Positions 26,081 to 35,140 of a DNA stretch of 64,000 nucleotides are shown in pieces. Positions within the stretch are counted from its first letter, which is position 1, and every line of letters starts with the position of its first letter. The stretch is taken from the NCBI GenBank assembly GCA_021732525.1, contig JAKFUU010000008.1:62001-126000 (forward strand), read 5' to 3'. The translations under genes were made by a program, and so were the position numbers. The notes beneath the pieces are model-generated. The model was not told where the DNA came from. It made no database searches and saw only the letters and a program-made list of their open reading frames with translations. The stretch is from Sphingomonadaceae bacterium. GTDB lineage: Bacteria; Pseudomonadota; Alphaproteobacteria; Sphingomonadales; Sphingomonadaceae.

Positions 26081-26803
26081 ATGGCAAGAGTGGCAGTGGT
26101 AACCGGCGGAACACGCGGGATTGGCGAAGCGATCAGCATGCGGCTAAAAAAAATGGGGCATACCGTTGTCGCCAATTATGCCGGCAATGATGCCAAGGCG
26201 AAAGAATTTTCGGATCGCACAGGGATAGCGACTTATAAATGGGATGTGGGCGATCATGAAGCCTGCCTTGCCGGATGCGCCGCGGTGACGGCGGATTTGG
26301 GCGATATTGACATTGTCGTCAACAATGCCGGCATCACCCGCGATGGCACGCTGCACCGGATGAGCTATGATGACTGGCATGAAGTGATGCGCGTCAATCT
26401 GGGCGGCTGTTTCAATATGGCCAAGGCTTGTTTCCCCGGCATGCGCGAGCGCGGATGGGGCCGGATTGTCAATATCGGCTCGATCAATGGGCAAGCCGGA
26501 CAATATGGACAGGTTAATTATGCCGCCGCCAAATCGGGCATTCACGGATTTACCAAAGCTTTGGCGCAGGAAGGCGCAAAATTTGGCGTGACCGTAAATG
26601 CCATCGCGCCGGGCTATATTGATACCGATATGGTCGCCGCGGTGCCCGAACCGGTGCTCGAAAAAATCATCGCCAAAATACCCGTGGGCCGGTTAGGCCA
26701 AGCCGATGAAATCGCGCGCGGCGTGGGATTTCTCGTTTCCAAAAACGGCGCATTCGTTACCGGATCGACGCTGTCAATCAACGGCGGTCAACATATGTAT
26801 TAG
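26081..26803 (+). CDS. phaB: Acetoacetyl-CoA reductase
   Basis: A 240-residue short-chain dehydrogenase of the PhaB type. It reduces acetoacetyl-CoA to (R)-3-hydroxybutyryl-CoA with NADPH, feeding polyhydroxyalkanoate storage. It shows the TGGTRGIG cofactor loop, NNAGITRDGT, catalytic Ser (NIGSINGQAGQ) and YAAAKSG, then NAIAPGYIDTDMV. FabG-like activity on acyl-ACP is the alternative. ATG 26081 has a perfect GGAGGAG six bases upstream. Neither phaA (thiolase) nor phaC (polymerase) is in the window, so it stands as a separate unit. Confidence 0.9.
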   Translation: MARVAVVTGGTRGIGEAISMRLKKMGHTVVANYAGNDAKAKEFSDRTGIATYKWDVGDHEACLAGCAAVTADLGDIDIVVNNAGITRDGTLHRMSYDDWHEVMRVNLGGCFNMAKACFPGMRERGWGRIVNIGSINGQAGQYGQVNYAAAKSGIHGFTKALAQEGAKFGVTVNAIAPGYIDTDMVAAVPEPVLEKIIAKIPVGRLGQADEIARGVGFLVSKNGAFVTGSTLSINGGQHMY

Positions 26804-26896
26804 GGGTAGGGGGTTATTAAACACCCGGCCCCCAAACATCCGGCCCCGGCAACATTCCCGCGACATAGCGGATCGTCTGGGTTAAGCGATGTGGCT

Positions 26897-27757
26897 ATGA
26901 AACCTTCGCCGCTGCCTATTGCGCTGCGCCATGCCGCCGACGCTTTATCCCATGTGAGCGATAGTCCCCGGCTGGATGCCGAGCTGTTGATGGCGTATGC
27001 GCTGGGAATGGACCGGTCCGATATGCTGCTGCGGCAACGCGATCTATCGGTCCCGGCGGCTTTTCCGGCGATGCTCGCCCGGCGGCGGGCGAACGAACCG
27101 GTGGCTTATATCATTGGTTTACAGCATTTTTGGGATTTGCAATTGGCGGTAACCCCCGCCGTCCTCATCCCGCGCGCAGATAGCGAGTTATTGATCGAAA
27201 TTGCTATCCAGCATTTTTCCGCGCGCGCGCAGCCCAAGGCAATCATCGATCTTGGCACCGGGTCGGGCGCGTTGATATTGGCGGCATTGTCGGCCTTTTC
27301 CGGCGCGCGCGGCATTGGCATTGACGCCAGTCAAGCCGCGTTGGACGTGGCGGATGGCAACCGCTTTCGGTGTGGTTTTGCCGAACGGTTAAGCCTGCAG
27401 CGGCTTGATTGGCGCGATGCGGATTGGACACAGGCGGCGACCGGCGGCCCGTTCGACCTATTGCTCTGCAACCCGCCCTATGTTGAACAGGACGCCGATT
27501 TATCGCCGATGGTGCGCGATTTTGAACCGGGCAGCGCCCTGTTCGCGGGTGCCGACGGCCTGGATGACTATCGCTTGTTAATCCCGGCTATTTCCCGCTT
27601 AATGGCCGGCGATGCATTGGCGGTCTTTGAAATCGGTGCGACCCAGGCCGACGCGGTCGGCGTCATGGCGCAAGCAGCGGGGTTTGATTGGCAAATGCAC
27701 CGCGATATTGCGGGGAAACCACGCGCATTGGCCCTTAGAACGGGCAGCGTGAAATAG
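26897..27757 (+). CDS. prmC: Release factor glutamine methyltransferase
   Basis: A 286-residue PrmC/HemK methyltransferase that modifies the GGQ glutamine of peptide release factors. The N-terminal helical part holds SPRLDAELLMAYALG, the SAM-binding loop is IIDLGTGSGALILAAL, and the catalytic motif is LLLCNPPYVEQ. The start is ATG 26897; an in-frame GTG at 26891 is equally possible because neither has a good ribosome-binding site. The stop codon lies in the loop of a terminator-like hairpin. A DUF4167 gene follows after 407 bases, a neighbour pair frequent in alphaproteobacteria. Confidence 0.94.
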   Translation: MKPSPLPIALRHAADALSHVSDSPRLDAELLMAYALGMDRSDMLLRQRDLSVPAAFPAMLARRRANEPVAYIIGLQHFWDLQLAVTPAVLIPRADSELLIEIAIQHFSARAQPKAIIDLGTGSGALILAALSAFSGARGIGIDASQAALDVADGNRFRCGFAERLSLQRLDWRDADWTQAATGGPFDLLLCNPPYVEQDADLSPMVRDFEPGSALFAGADGLDDYRLLIPAISRLMAGDALAVFEIGATQADAVGVMAQAAGFDWQMHRDIAGKPRALALRTGSVK

Positions 27758-27771
27758 GAATCACACTGCCC
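27742..27771 (+). terminator. Hairpin overlapping the prmC stop codon
   Basis: GGGCAG-C-GTGA (27742-27752) pairs with TCAC-A-CTGCCC (27761-27771), giving ten pairs with one mismatch and an 8-base loop. The prmC stop TAG (27755-27757) is in the loop. CTCTATCACTTTGTT follows instead of a clean T-run. Confidence 0.5.
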
Positions 27772-27790
27772 GCTCTATCACTTTGTTGTC

Positions 27791-27836
27791 GCATCGCTTT
27801 AAGCGAAAAACCGGCGCCCATTTTTTCGCGCGATGT
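27791..27836. repeat. Palindromic dispersed repeat, family B copy 1
   Basis: GCATCGCTTTAAGCG-AAAA-ACCGGCGCCCATTTTTTCGCGCGATG: the outer GCATCGC and GCGATG ends can pair around an ACCGGCGCCCA core. A diverged relative sits at 57209-57246, and a GCATGATGC fragment sits at 17851. Confidence 0.5.
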
Positions 27837-27857
27837 TCCAAGAAAACGAGGAAGCAG

Positions 27858-27977
27858 ATGAATAGCGAATTTTTTTGCTTGGATTTGATCGAATCAAAGG
27901 CTAATGCTCAAAAGGCATCGCGGCTTTTACCTCGAAAATCGAGCGTTGACGCGAAGTTGACCCCCAGCAACAGATGA
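27858..27977 (+). CDS. Possible 39-residue small protein
   Basis: A short open frame with ATG at 27858, preceded by GAGGAAGC at good spacing. The peptide starts MNSEFFCLDLIESKANAQ and ends LTPSNR. It has no signal, no transmembrane segment and no recognisable motif. It lies in the prmC-DUF4167 spacer just after a dispersed repeat. Only the ribosome-binding site argues for it, and chance is likely. Confidence 0.15.
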   Translation: MNSEFFCLDLIESKANAQKASRLLPRKSSVDAKLTPSNR

Positions 27978-28164
27978 GCGGCAAATAAGCGATAAGCGTA
28001 ACTTGCAAGATCAGCATATTGTAACGCGGGCCTGAATGCCGCAGGCCATCGAATCTGCCCGGGGCGGATGGAGAAGAATAAGACCCAGAAGGGCCAAAGT
28101 TGAAAGCGCCCGGCAAATATGTGCCAACCCAATAATCAGCCAATATGAGGATGGATAATCCCGA

Positions 28165-28935
28165 ATGAATAATAACCGTCAATCAAATAATCGGCGCCGC
28201 GGCCGTAACAATAGCAATAATAATCGGCCGAATAACAATAACCGGAACGGTTTCGACAATCAAAACCGGATCGATAATCGCGCGCGCGGCAATGCCAGCC
28301 AGATGCTCGAAAAATATAAAAAACTGGCGGCCGATGCGCAGCATAATGATGACCGTGTGAATGCCGAATATTATCTGCAATTTGCCGATCATTATTTTCG
28401 CGTGCTTGCCGATTCCAAGGCGCGGCAAGACGAGCGGCAGGAAGGCCAGCAAAATAGCCGCGCCCAAAACCGCGATGATGATCAAAATGGCGGCGCGGAT
28501 GAGCTATATAATATAGAAGCGCGGGGCGAACCAAGCGCCGATATTGGCGATGCTTATGATGGCGGCCAAGATGGCCATGATATCGACAATGGGGGGCCGG
28601 TTCAGGCCATTCAACAGCGCGGCGAGCGGCATGGGCGCAGCGATGCATCAAGGCGCGAGCGCAGCCCGCTTCACCGCGATCAGGAGGCCGGTGCGCCGTC
28701 CGAACCCCGAAATGATTCGGAAAGGCCGCAGCCACGCCGCAATGCGGGCCGGCCGCGCGCCAGCAATAAACCCATCCGCAGCGCCGAGCCATTGGGCTTG
28801 GATGCAAGCATTTTGCCGCCATCAATCTCGCTATCGGATAATGCCGATATAGCGCCGTCCGATAAGCCCGCTCGCAAGCCGCGCGCGCGCAAACCCAAAG
28901 CCAATGACGAAGTCGCGGTTGCAGCGGCGGAGTGA
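28165..28935 (+). CDS. DUF4167 protein, Asn/Arg-rich
   Basis: A 256-residue protein with the DUF4167 domain, found mainly in alphaproteobacteria and of unknown function. The first 45 residues are extremely rich in Asn and Arg (MNNNRQSNNRRRGRNN...), a low-complexity segment that could contact RNA. The conserved core follows (RGNASQMLEKYKKLAADAQH, then DRVNAEYYLQFADHYFRVLA). The rest is hydrophilic and disordered, with a basic tail (ARKPRARKPKAND). Its position after prmC is shared across the class and suggests a translation-linked role, but that is inference. Confidence 0.88.
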   Translation: MNNNRQSNNRRRGRNNSNNNRPNNNNRNGFDNQNRIDNRARGNASQMLEKYKKLAADAQHNDDRVNAEYYLQFADHYFRVLADSKARQDERQEGQQNSRAQNRDDDQNGGADELYNIEARGEPSADIGDAYDGGQDGHDIDNGGPVQAIQQRGERHGRSDASRRERSPLHRDQEAGAPSEPRNDSERPQPRRNAGRPRASNKPIRSAEPLGLDASILPPSISLSDNADIAPSDKPARKPRARKPKANDEVAVAAAE

Positions 28936-29063
28936 TTGGGGTTGGCGGCTTCAATCGGAACCGCATAGGATGACCACCGCTCCCATTGCCAGCATCCATT
29001 AAGGCTCTGGCAATATCGATATAATTAGGCCATTCTCCTAAGGTCATTGACAAGGGGAATGGG

Positions 29064-30506
29064 ATGATGCGCAATTTATGGTTACTCGGCTTGGGCAGCG
29101 TGCTGAGCGCCCCATTGGTGCCCGCTCCGCTTATTGCGCAGCCCGAGCCCTCATCGCCCGTCGGGGTTGCCGGGGAGGATAATGCGCAAGGCGTGTTGTC
29201 GGTCACCATTTACCAAAATGGGCAATCCTTGGTGCAGGATATGCGCCAGCTTGACCTGCCCAGCGGCCGATCAAAGCAGGATTTTCCCGATGTGTCGGCG
29301 GTAATCCGCCCGGAAACCGTCACCCTATCGGGTGCGGGCATCGGCATTGTTGAACAGAATTTCGATTATGACCTGCTGACCCCGGCCAAATTGATGGAAA
29401 AAGCGGTGGGGCAGACAATAACCCTGCTGCGCACCAATGTCGCCACCGGCGCGGAAAGCCGGGTGCGCGCAAAGGTGCTGGCGGCCAATGGCGGCGTGGT
29501 GTTGCAGATTGGCGATACGATCGAGGTGCTGCGCGATGACGGATTGCCGGTGCGGGTGATATTTGACCGGGTGCCGCCCGGTCTGCGCGCGCGGCCGACT
29601 TTATCGGTGACGGTGGAGGCCAAGGGTGGGCGCACGCCGGCCACGCTCAGCTACCTGACCCCCGGCCTGGGCTGGAACGCCGATTATGTAACTTTGTTTG
29701 ACGAGGCCAGCCAGACGATCGACGTGCAAGGCTGGGTCACGCTGACCAACAATACCGGCACCAATTATCAAAATGCCGATGTGCTGTTGGTGGCGGGTAA
29801 CACCAACGATGGCGGCGGCAGATATAATCGCGGCAGAACCGCAACGGGGACGATTGACGAGGCGGGAACCGAGAGCAACGAGCGCGAGCGTTTGGGCGAT
29901 AATTATCTCTATCCTTTGGCCGAACGCACCACCATCGCCAATGCGCAGCAAAAACAGGTTAGTTTCCTGGATGTGAAGCGCGCGCCGGCCAAAGGCGCTT
30001 ATGAATTTGTCAATGGCTGGCTTGCCACCAATGAGGCGAGCAGCGCATCTTCGGTGCTCAAATTTTCAACCACGGCCAAGGGCGCTGGGTCAGAAAAAGC
30101 GGGATTGGGCGACCAATTGCCGCAAGGCACGATGCGTGTCTATATGAAGGACAAGCGCGGCGATCCGCAATTTATCGGCGAAAGCATCATCGAAAATACC
30201 CCGCTGGGCAGCAGCTTGTCGATCCGCACCGGCGAAGCCTTTGACGTGAAAGTCAAAACCATCGTCGAGGAACGCACGCGCATCAATAATCGCCGCTGGC
30301 GCACCAAAATGCGCTATGAGCTGACCAATGCCAGCAAAAAAGCGATCACCGTCGATTTGGTGCAAGCGGGGCTTTGGGGCGATGTGCGGATCGAGGCGCA
30401 AAGCACCGAAGGCAAGCGCATTTCCGCCGATAAAGTCGAATGGAATATGCCGGTTGCCGCGAATGGCAAAGCGACATTGACGGCCACTTTCGATAGCCGT
30501 TATTGA
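29064..30506 (+). CDS. DUF4139 exported protein, first of tandem pair
   Basis: A 480-residue exported protein of the DUF4139 family, function unknown. A signal peptide (SAPLVPAPLIAQPE) precedes a beta-rich protein beginning VLSVTIYQNGQSLVQDMRQL. The family block LSYLTPGLGWNADYVTLFDE is followed by an Asp/Asn-rich stretch (LLVAGNTNDGGGRYNRGR), and the C-terminal part TRINNRRWRTKMRYELTNAS resembles a membrane-distal beta domain. ATG 29064 lies eight bases after AAGGGGAA. A second DUF4139 gene starts five bases after its stop, so the two are a co-transcribed paralogous pair, probably from an old duplication. Confidence 0.82.
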   Translation: MMRNLWLLGLGSVLSAPLVPAPLIAQPEPSSPVGVAGEDNAQGVLSVTIYQNGQSLVQDMRQLDLPSGRSKQDFPDVSAVIRPETVTLSGAGIGIVEQNFDYDLLTPAKLMEKAVGQTITLLRTNVATGAESRVRAKVLAANGGVVLQIGDTIEVLRDDGLPVRVIFDRVPPGLRARPTLSVTVEAKGGRTPATLSYLTPGLGWNADYVTLFDEASQTIDVQGWVTLTNNTGTNYQNADVLLVAGNTNDGGGRYNRGRTATGTIDEAGTESNERERLGDNYLYPLAERTTIANAQQKQVSFLDVKRAPAKGAYEFVNGWLATNEASSASSVLKFSTTAKGAGSEKAGLGDQLPQGTMRVYMKDKRGDPQFIGESIIENTPLGSSLSIRTGEAFDVKVKTIVEERTRINNRRWRTKMRYELTNASKKAITVDLVQAGLWGDVRIEAQSTEGKRISADKVEWNMPVAANGKATLTATFDSRY

Positions 30507-30510
30507 GAAT

Positions 30511-32103
30511 ATGCGGCGCTGGTTCGCCCTTTTGATGCTCGCGGTTCCTTTGGTTGTCCCGGCCGCTTATGCGCAGCCGGGCGATCCGGCGCTGGTCACA
30601 TCGGATGGCCCCGCCCGTGTCACGATGACCGTTTACCGCGACGCGGATCGCGGCGACGAACCGATCGATCGCGATTGGCCGGGCGGATATGCGCTGATCA
30701 CCGAAACCCGCACAATCAAAATCCCGGCGGGCTTATCCGTGATCCGCTTTGAGGGCGTGTCCGAGGGCATGTACCCCGAAAGCGCCATCGTCACCGGCTT
30801 GCCCAAGGGCGTGAAGGAAAAGAACCGCGATGCGCGGCTGCTCTCGCCCGCCGGATTGATCGATGCCTATTTGAAACGGCAAGTGACTTTGACGCGCACC
30901 GACCGGGCCACCGGCAAAAGCCGCAAGCAAGATGCGGTGATCACCGCGGGGCCAACCGGCGGTGTTATCTTGGAAACCGAAGAGGGATTTGAGGCTTTGC
31001 GCTGCACCGGCCTGCCCGAACGGATGAGCTATGCGCGGGTGCCCCAAGATTTGGCCGCCAAGCCGACCTTGTCGGTGCTGACCCAAAGCGCGCGCGCGGT
31101 GACCGCGACGGTCACGCTCAGCTATCTGGCGGCGGGATTTGATTGGCAGGCGAATTATGTGGCGCATGCGGGCGATATCCGGCCGGATCGCAAAATTGGC
31201 ATGAATATCTTGGCCTGGCTCACCGTGGCCAATGGCGGTAATCAGGGGTTCGACAATGCCGATTTGCAGGTGGTCGCCGGGCGCTTGAACAAGGAAGATA
31301 ATACGCCGCCGCCCCAAGGCCCCGATCCGTCTTTGCACCTGGAATGCTGGCCGATGCAGCGCAGCCATCAAGTTCCCTTTCGTCAGCCCTATGGCGATTT
31401 TACCAAGGAGCTGAAAAGCGATTTTGCCGACGAAACTATTGTGGTGACGGCAAGCCGGCTGGAGGTTGCGCCCGCGGCTTTTTTACGAACAGCTCCGCCC
31501 CCGCCCCCACCTCTGCCTCCCGCAGTTGTCGCGGTGCAGGAGGATCTCGGCGATCTAAAGCTTTACCGCGTGCCCGAACGCGTGGATGTCAAGGCCAAAG
31601 GGCAAAAACAGGTGGCGATGATCGTAAAGCCGAAAGCCGAATTTGAGCTGATCTATAAAAATGATCTGGCGGGTTATTATGGTGCGCGCGGCTTTCACCC
31701 ATTATTTGCCACATTGCGCAGCCGGAATGAAACGGACAAGGGCCTGGGCGTGCCGCTGCCCGCTGGTCAGGGCGCGGTTTTTGAACAGGTCTGGGATCAA
31801 AATCTTCTCGCCGGCGAGATCACCGTGGCCGACCGCGCCGTGGGCGAAAAGATCGAATGGCGATTGCCCCGCAGCAATCAGGTCCAGCTATCTTCTGAAC
31901 TGGTCACCAACAATGCGGTGCGCGTCGAAAGACGCCTGACCCTGTCCAATGCGCATAATTATGATGTCGCGGCGGAAATCAAACTGCCCGAAAGTATCAC
32001 CACGCTGCCCGAAAATGCCCGGCGCGTCGATGGCGAGAATATCTGGTTTGTCAAGGTTCCGGCCAATGACCGTGTTTCGGCCATTTACCGGATCGATCAA
32101 TAA
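30511..32103 (+). CDS. DUF4139 exported protein with TonB-box-like insert
   Basis: A 530-residue paralogue of the preceding protein. It has a signal peptide (LLMLAVPLVVPAAYAQPG), a beta-rich start (RVTMTVYRDADRG) and the family block LSYLAAGFDWQANYVAH. Residues about 307-345 form an insert absent from the upstream copy: DETIVVTASRLEVAP, which looks like a TonB box and plug start, then a polyproline run (PPPPPPLPP). The C-terminal half again matches DUF4139 (VERRLTLSNAHNYDVAAEI). It is five bases downstream of its paralogue and convergent with priA. Function is unknown; the insert hints at contact with the TonB system but may be coincidence. Confidence 0.8.
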   Translation: MRRWFALLMLAVPLVVPAAYAQPGDPALVTSDGPARVTMTVYRDADRGDEPIDRDWPGGYALITETRTIKIPAGLSVIRFEGVSEGMYPESAIVTGLPKGVKEKNRDARLLSPAGLIDAYLKRQVTLTRTDRATGKSRKQDAVITAGPTGGVILETEEGFEALRCTGLPERMSYARVPQDLAAKPTLSVLTQSARAVTATVTLSYLAAGFDWQANYVAHAGDIRPDRKIGMNILAWLTVANGGNQGFDNADLQVVAGRLNKEDNTPPPQGPDPSLHLECWPMQRSHQVPFRQPYGDFTKELKSDFADETIVVTASRLEVAPAAFLRTAPPPPPPLPPAVVAVQEDLGDLKLYRVPERVDVKAKGQKQVAMIVKPKAEFELIYKNDLAGYYGARGFHPLFATLRSRNETDKGLGVPLPAGQGAVFEQVWDQNLLAGEITVADRAVGEKIEWRLPRSNQVQLSSELVTNNAVRVERRLTLSNAHNYDVAAEIKLPESITTLPENARRVDGENIWFVKVPANDRVSAIYRIDQ

Positions 32104-32146
32104 TGACGCCCGGCGGATATGTCCGCTGCGCGCATATTCCCATAAT

Positions 32147-34315
32147 TTACAGGAAGCTGTAGGGATCAACATCAATCCCCACGCGCACCGACCGCGGCCA
32201 TTCGCATCGATCCATCCATTCGCGGATGATATTTTGCAGCCCCGCGGTTCGCCGGGCGTGAACCAGCAATCGTTGCCGGTGGCGCCCGCGCAGTAAGGCG
32301 AGCGGTGCGGGCGCGGGGCCATAGACATATATCCCGTCGGCCTCGGGCGCGCTGGCGCTAATCATGCGCGCCGCGGCGATCGCTTCGGCTTCGTCCTCGG
32401 ATGAGATGATGATCGCGGCAAAACGGCCAAAGGGCGGCGCGCCCGCCGTTTTTCGCATCGCCGTTTCGGCATCATAAAATTCGTCGCGCGCGCCCTTCAC
32501 CAAAGCGGCGATCACCGGATGTTTGGGATTGCGCGTTTGGATCATCACTTCGCCGGGTTTTTCCGCGCGGCCCGCGCGCCCGGCGGCCTGCGCAATTTGT
32601 TGAAAGCTTCGCTCCGCCGCGCGCAAATCGCCGCCATCCAAGCCCAGATCGGCATCGATAATCCCCACCAGCGTCAGATTGGGAAAATGATAACCCTTGG
32701 TCACAAGCTGCGTACCGATGATAATATCGACCTCGCCCGCCTCCACCCGCGCCACAAATTCGCGCGCTTTGTCCGGCGACCATAATGTATCCGATGTGGC
32801 GATGATCACCCGCGCGTCGGGCAACAACCGGGTCACCTCATCGGAAATTCGCTCAACACCGGGGCCGCAAGCGACCAAGCTGTCGGTTTCTGCACAATCG
32901 GGGCAGGCATCGGGCGGCGGCATGACATGGCCGCAATGGTGGCAAGCGAGACGGCGCACCAAGCGGTGTTCGACCATCCAGCTCGAACAATTGGGGCATT
33001 TGAACCGGTGACCGCAAGCCCGACATAGGGTCAGCGGCGCAAAACCCCGGCGATTGAGGAATAGCAAGCTTTGCTCACCGCGCGCCAACCGGTCTTCAAG
33101 CGCCGTCAGCAAGGGCGGCGCGATCCAATGCTGCCGGGGCGGCGGATGCAGCGTCAAATCGACCGCGCGAACATCGGGGAGCCGCGCGGCGCCAAAACGC
33201 GACGGAATTTTCAGCCCGCGATAAGTGCCGATATTCACCATATGGCGGCTTTCCAGCGCCGGGGTGGCCGATGCCAGCACCACGGGGAACCCCTCAAACT
33301 TGCCGCGCATCACGGCGACGTCGCGGGCGTGATAGCGCACGCCGTCTTCCTGTTTGAAACTGGCCTCATGTGCTTCATCGACAATGATCAGGCCGGGATT
33401 TTTATAAGGCAGGAACAAGGCGGACCGCGCGCCGACAACCGCCGCAACGCTACCATCCGCCGCCGCGCGCCAAACCCGCCGCCGCTCCGCCGCGCGCATG
33501 CCCGAATGCCATGCCGCCGGCGCGACGCCGAACCGATCCTCAAATCGTTTCAAAAATGGCTGGGTTAGCGCAATTTCGGGCAGCAGGATCAACAATTGTT
33601 TGCCGAGCCGCAATGCCGCCGCCGCCGCTTCAAAATAGGTTTCGGTCTTGCCCGAACCGGTGACCCCGTCGAGCACAAAGGGCGCAAATTTCTGCGCCTT
33701 GACCGCCGCCACCATTTGCTCCGCCGCTTCGGATTGATGGGCATTCAGCAAGGGCTGCGAAAAATTGGCATCGGGCGGGGCAAAGGGGGCATCGGCGCTG
33801 ATCTGGACCGCTTCGAACGCTCCAACCTTTATCAATCCCCGGATCACCGCATCGCTGACCCCCGCCTGCGCCGCCAGTTCGCGCACCAACCCTTGCGCGT
33901 CGGTCAGTACGTCCAAAGCCGCCGCGCGCGGGCCGGTCATCCGCTGCGGAATGAGGCCCGTTGCGCGATATTCGGTGATCGTCATGCCCGGCGCGATGAT
34001 CGCTTGCGGCGATGCAAGCACCATGCGCAGGACGCTGGCATGGTTGCTGATATAATAATCGGCCGCCCAATCGACCAATCGGCGCAGCCCGGCGGTCAGC
34101 GGCGGCACATCGATCACCTCATAAATCGGCCGGAGCTTTTTTGGGTCAATCGGATCCAGCGGAAACACATCTGCGTCCCACACCACACCAACCATTTTGC
34201 GCGGGCCAAGCGGCGCGATCACGATGTTGCCGGGTTTTGCTTGCATCCCATCAGGCAGCTTATAATCGAGCGGGCCGATCACGTGGGTTAGCAGGATAAC
34301 GCGAATGCGATTCAT
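32147..34315 (-). CDS. priA: Primosomal replication helicase PriA
   Basis: A 722-residue DNA helicase that reloads the replisome at stalled forks. The N-terminal fork-binding region (RVILLTHVIGPLDYKLP) is followed by Walker A (GVTGSGKTETYF), the DEAH box (IIVDEAHEASFKQEDGVRYH) and a zinc-binding insert with paired cysteines (CRACGHRFKCPNCSSW, then CHHCG and CPDC). The C-terminal helicase motif IIGTQLVTKGYHFPNL and QAAGRAGRAEKPG complete it. The start is ATG 34315, directly before the conserved N-terminus; an in-frame GTG at 34351 would add 12 basic residues. It is divergent from the DUF4197 gene. Confidence 0.95.
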   Translation of the reverse strand: MNRIRVILLTHVIGPLDYKLPDGMQAKPGNIVIAPLGPRKMVGVVWDADVFPLDPIDPKKLRPIYEVIDVPPLTAGLRRLVDWAADYYISNHASVLRMVLASPQAIIAPGMTITEYRATGLIPQRMTGPRAAALDVLTDAQGLVRELAAQAGVSDAVIRGLIKVGAFEAVQISADAPFAPPDANFSQPLLNAHQSEAAEQMVAAVKAQKFAPFVLDGVTGSGKTETYFEAAAAALRLGKQLLILLPEIALTQPFLKRFEDRFGVAPAAWHSGMRAAERRRVWRAAADGSVAAVVGARSALFLPYKNPGLIIVDEAHEASFKQEDGVRYHARDVAVMRGKFEGFPVVLASATPALESRHMVNIGTYRGLKIPSRFGAARLPDVRAVDLTLHPPPRQHWIAPPLLTALEDRLARGEQSLLFLNRRGFAPLTLCRACGHRFKCPNCSSWMVEHRLVRRLACHHCGHVMPPPDACPDCAETDSLVACGPGVERISDEVTRLLPDARVIIATSDTLWSPDKAREFVARVEAGEVDIIIGTQLVTKGYHFPNLTLVGIIDADLGLDGGDLRAAERSFQQIAQAAGRAGRAEKPGEVMIQTRNPKHPVIAALVKGARDEFYDAETAMRKTAGAPPFGRFAAIIISSEDEAEAIAAARMISASAPEADGIYVYGPAPAPLALLRGRHRQRLLVHARRTAGLQNIIREWMDRCEWPRSVRVGIDVDPYSFL

Positions 34316-34411
34316 CGGTAAGGATATAGGGCGCGAATAACGGCGCGTCACCTGTTGCTATCCACGCCCGGCATACTCTGCTAGTTTACCCAGATATTGG
34401 GAGAATATGAT

Positions 34412-35098
34412 ATGACGATATTGGTTGACCGCCGCCATTTATTGCTGGCGGGTATTGCGGGCGCGGCGCTCACCTTGCCGGGCTGTCAGAGCTTGCCCAC
34501 CATCAGCCTGACCGAGGTGATCCGGCGTTTGTTGACGCTTTCTTCGCAAAGCGCCTTTGCTCAGTTGCTACAACCCGGCGGCTTTTACGACAGCCAAGTG
34601 GCGCGCATTGCCTTGCCCGAACGGCTGGGCGGGGGCGCGGGATCGGGCATTTTGTCGGCGGTGTTGCAAAGCAAAATATTTCGCGACAAGTTACAGCGGC
34701 AGCTTAATCGTGCGGCGGAAAAAGGCGCCGAACGCGCCGCGCCATTGGTGGCCGAAGCGGTCCGCACGGTAACCATCGAAGATGCGGCGTCGATCATCGG
34801 GGGCGACGCGCAAGCGGCATCGCGCTTCTTACGCGGCAAAATGGGACCGGTGATCCTTGACGCCATGCTGCCGGGTATATCCGAAGGGCTGGCGCTGTTT
34901 GACGATCAAACGATCAGCCGCGCGGTGCAATCGGTCACTGGATTTGATATTGGCGCGCTCGCCCGTGATGTTACGCAGCGGGCTGAAAATGCGATTTGGG
35001 CCGCGATTGGCGCGCAGGAAGCCAACATTCGCGCCAATCCGCAAAGCACCAATGATCCGTTGCTGATCGGGATTTTTGGACGCGCCGCAAAGCCGTAA
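34412..35098 (+). CDS. DUF4197 lipoprotein
   Basis: A 228-residue protein of the DUF4197 family, function unknown. The N-terminus (RRHLLLAGIAGAALTLPGCQ) is a lipoprotein signal with an LPGC lipobox, so it should be anchored in the cell envelope. The mature part is mainly helical, with a conserved repeat of amphipathic segments (FYDSQVARIALPERL, LQRQLNRAAEKGAERAAPL, and a C-terminal TNDPLLIGIFGRA). ATG 34412 is chosen because GGGAG is eight bases upstream. It stands alone between priA (divergent) and a sugar dehydrogenase gene (convergent). Confidence 0.82.
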   Translation: MTILVDRRHLLLAGIAGAALTLPGCQSLPTISLTEVIRRLLTLSSQSAFAQLLQPGGFYDSQVARIALPERLGGGAGSGILSAVLQSKIFRDKLQRQLNRAAEKGAERAAPLVAEAVRTVTIEDAASIIGGDAQAASRFLRGKMGPVILDAMLPGISEGLALFDDQTISRAVQSVTGFDIGALARDVTQRAENAIWAAIGAQEANIRANPQSTNDPLLIGIFGRAAKP

Positions 35099-35140
35099 TA
35101 TCAGCGGCTATGGTCCAATATCCGTAACTGGCCCATCCGC

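Larger units (their letters stand above)
27772..28164. other. Intergenic region between prmC and the DUF4167 gene
   Basis: About 390 bases without a convincing gene. At 27791-27836 there is an imperfect palindromic repeat (GCATCGC...ACCGGCGCCCA...GCGATG) related to one at 57209. A 39-codon frame, 27858-27977 on the plus strand (MNSEFFCLDLIESKANAQ...), has a good GAGGAAG ahead of its ATG but no recognisable content. The remainder should contain the promoter of the DUF4167 gene, but I could not pick boxes with confidence. Confidence 0.5.

Noticed and set aside
28136-29209. Long minus-strand open frame (357 codons) opposite the DUF4167 gene
   Set aside because: It is the antisense of a low-complexity Asn/Arg-rich gene. 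Its product is a run of His, Ala and Arg with no signal, motif or ribosome-binding site.
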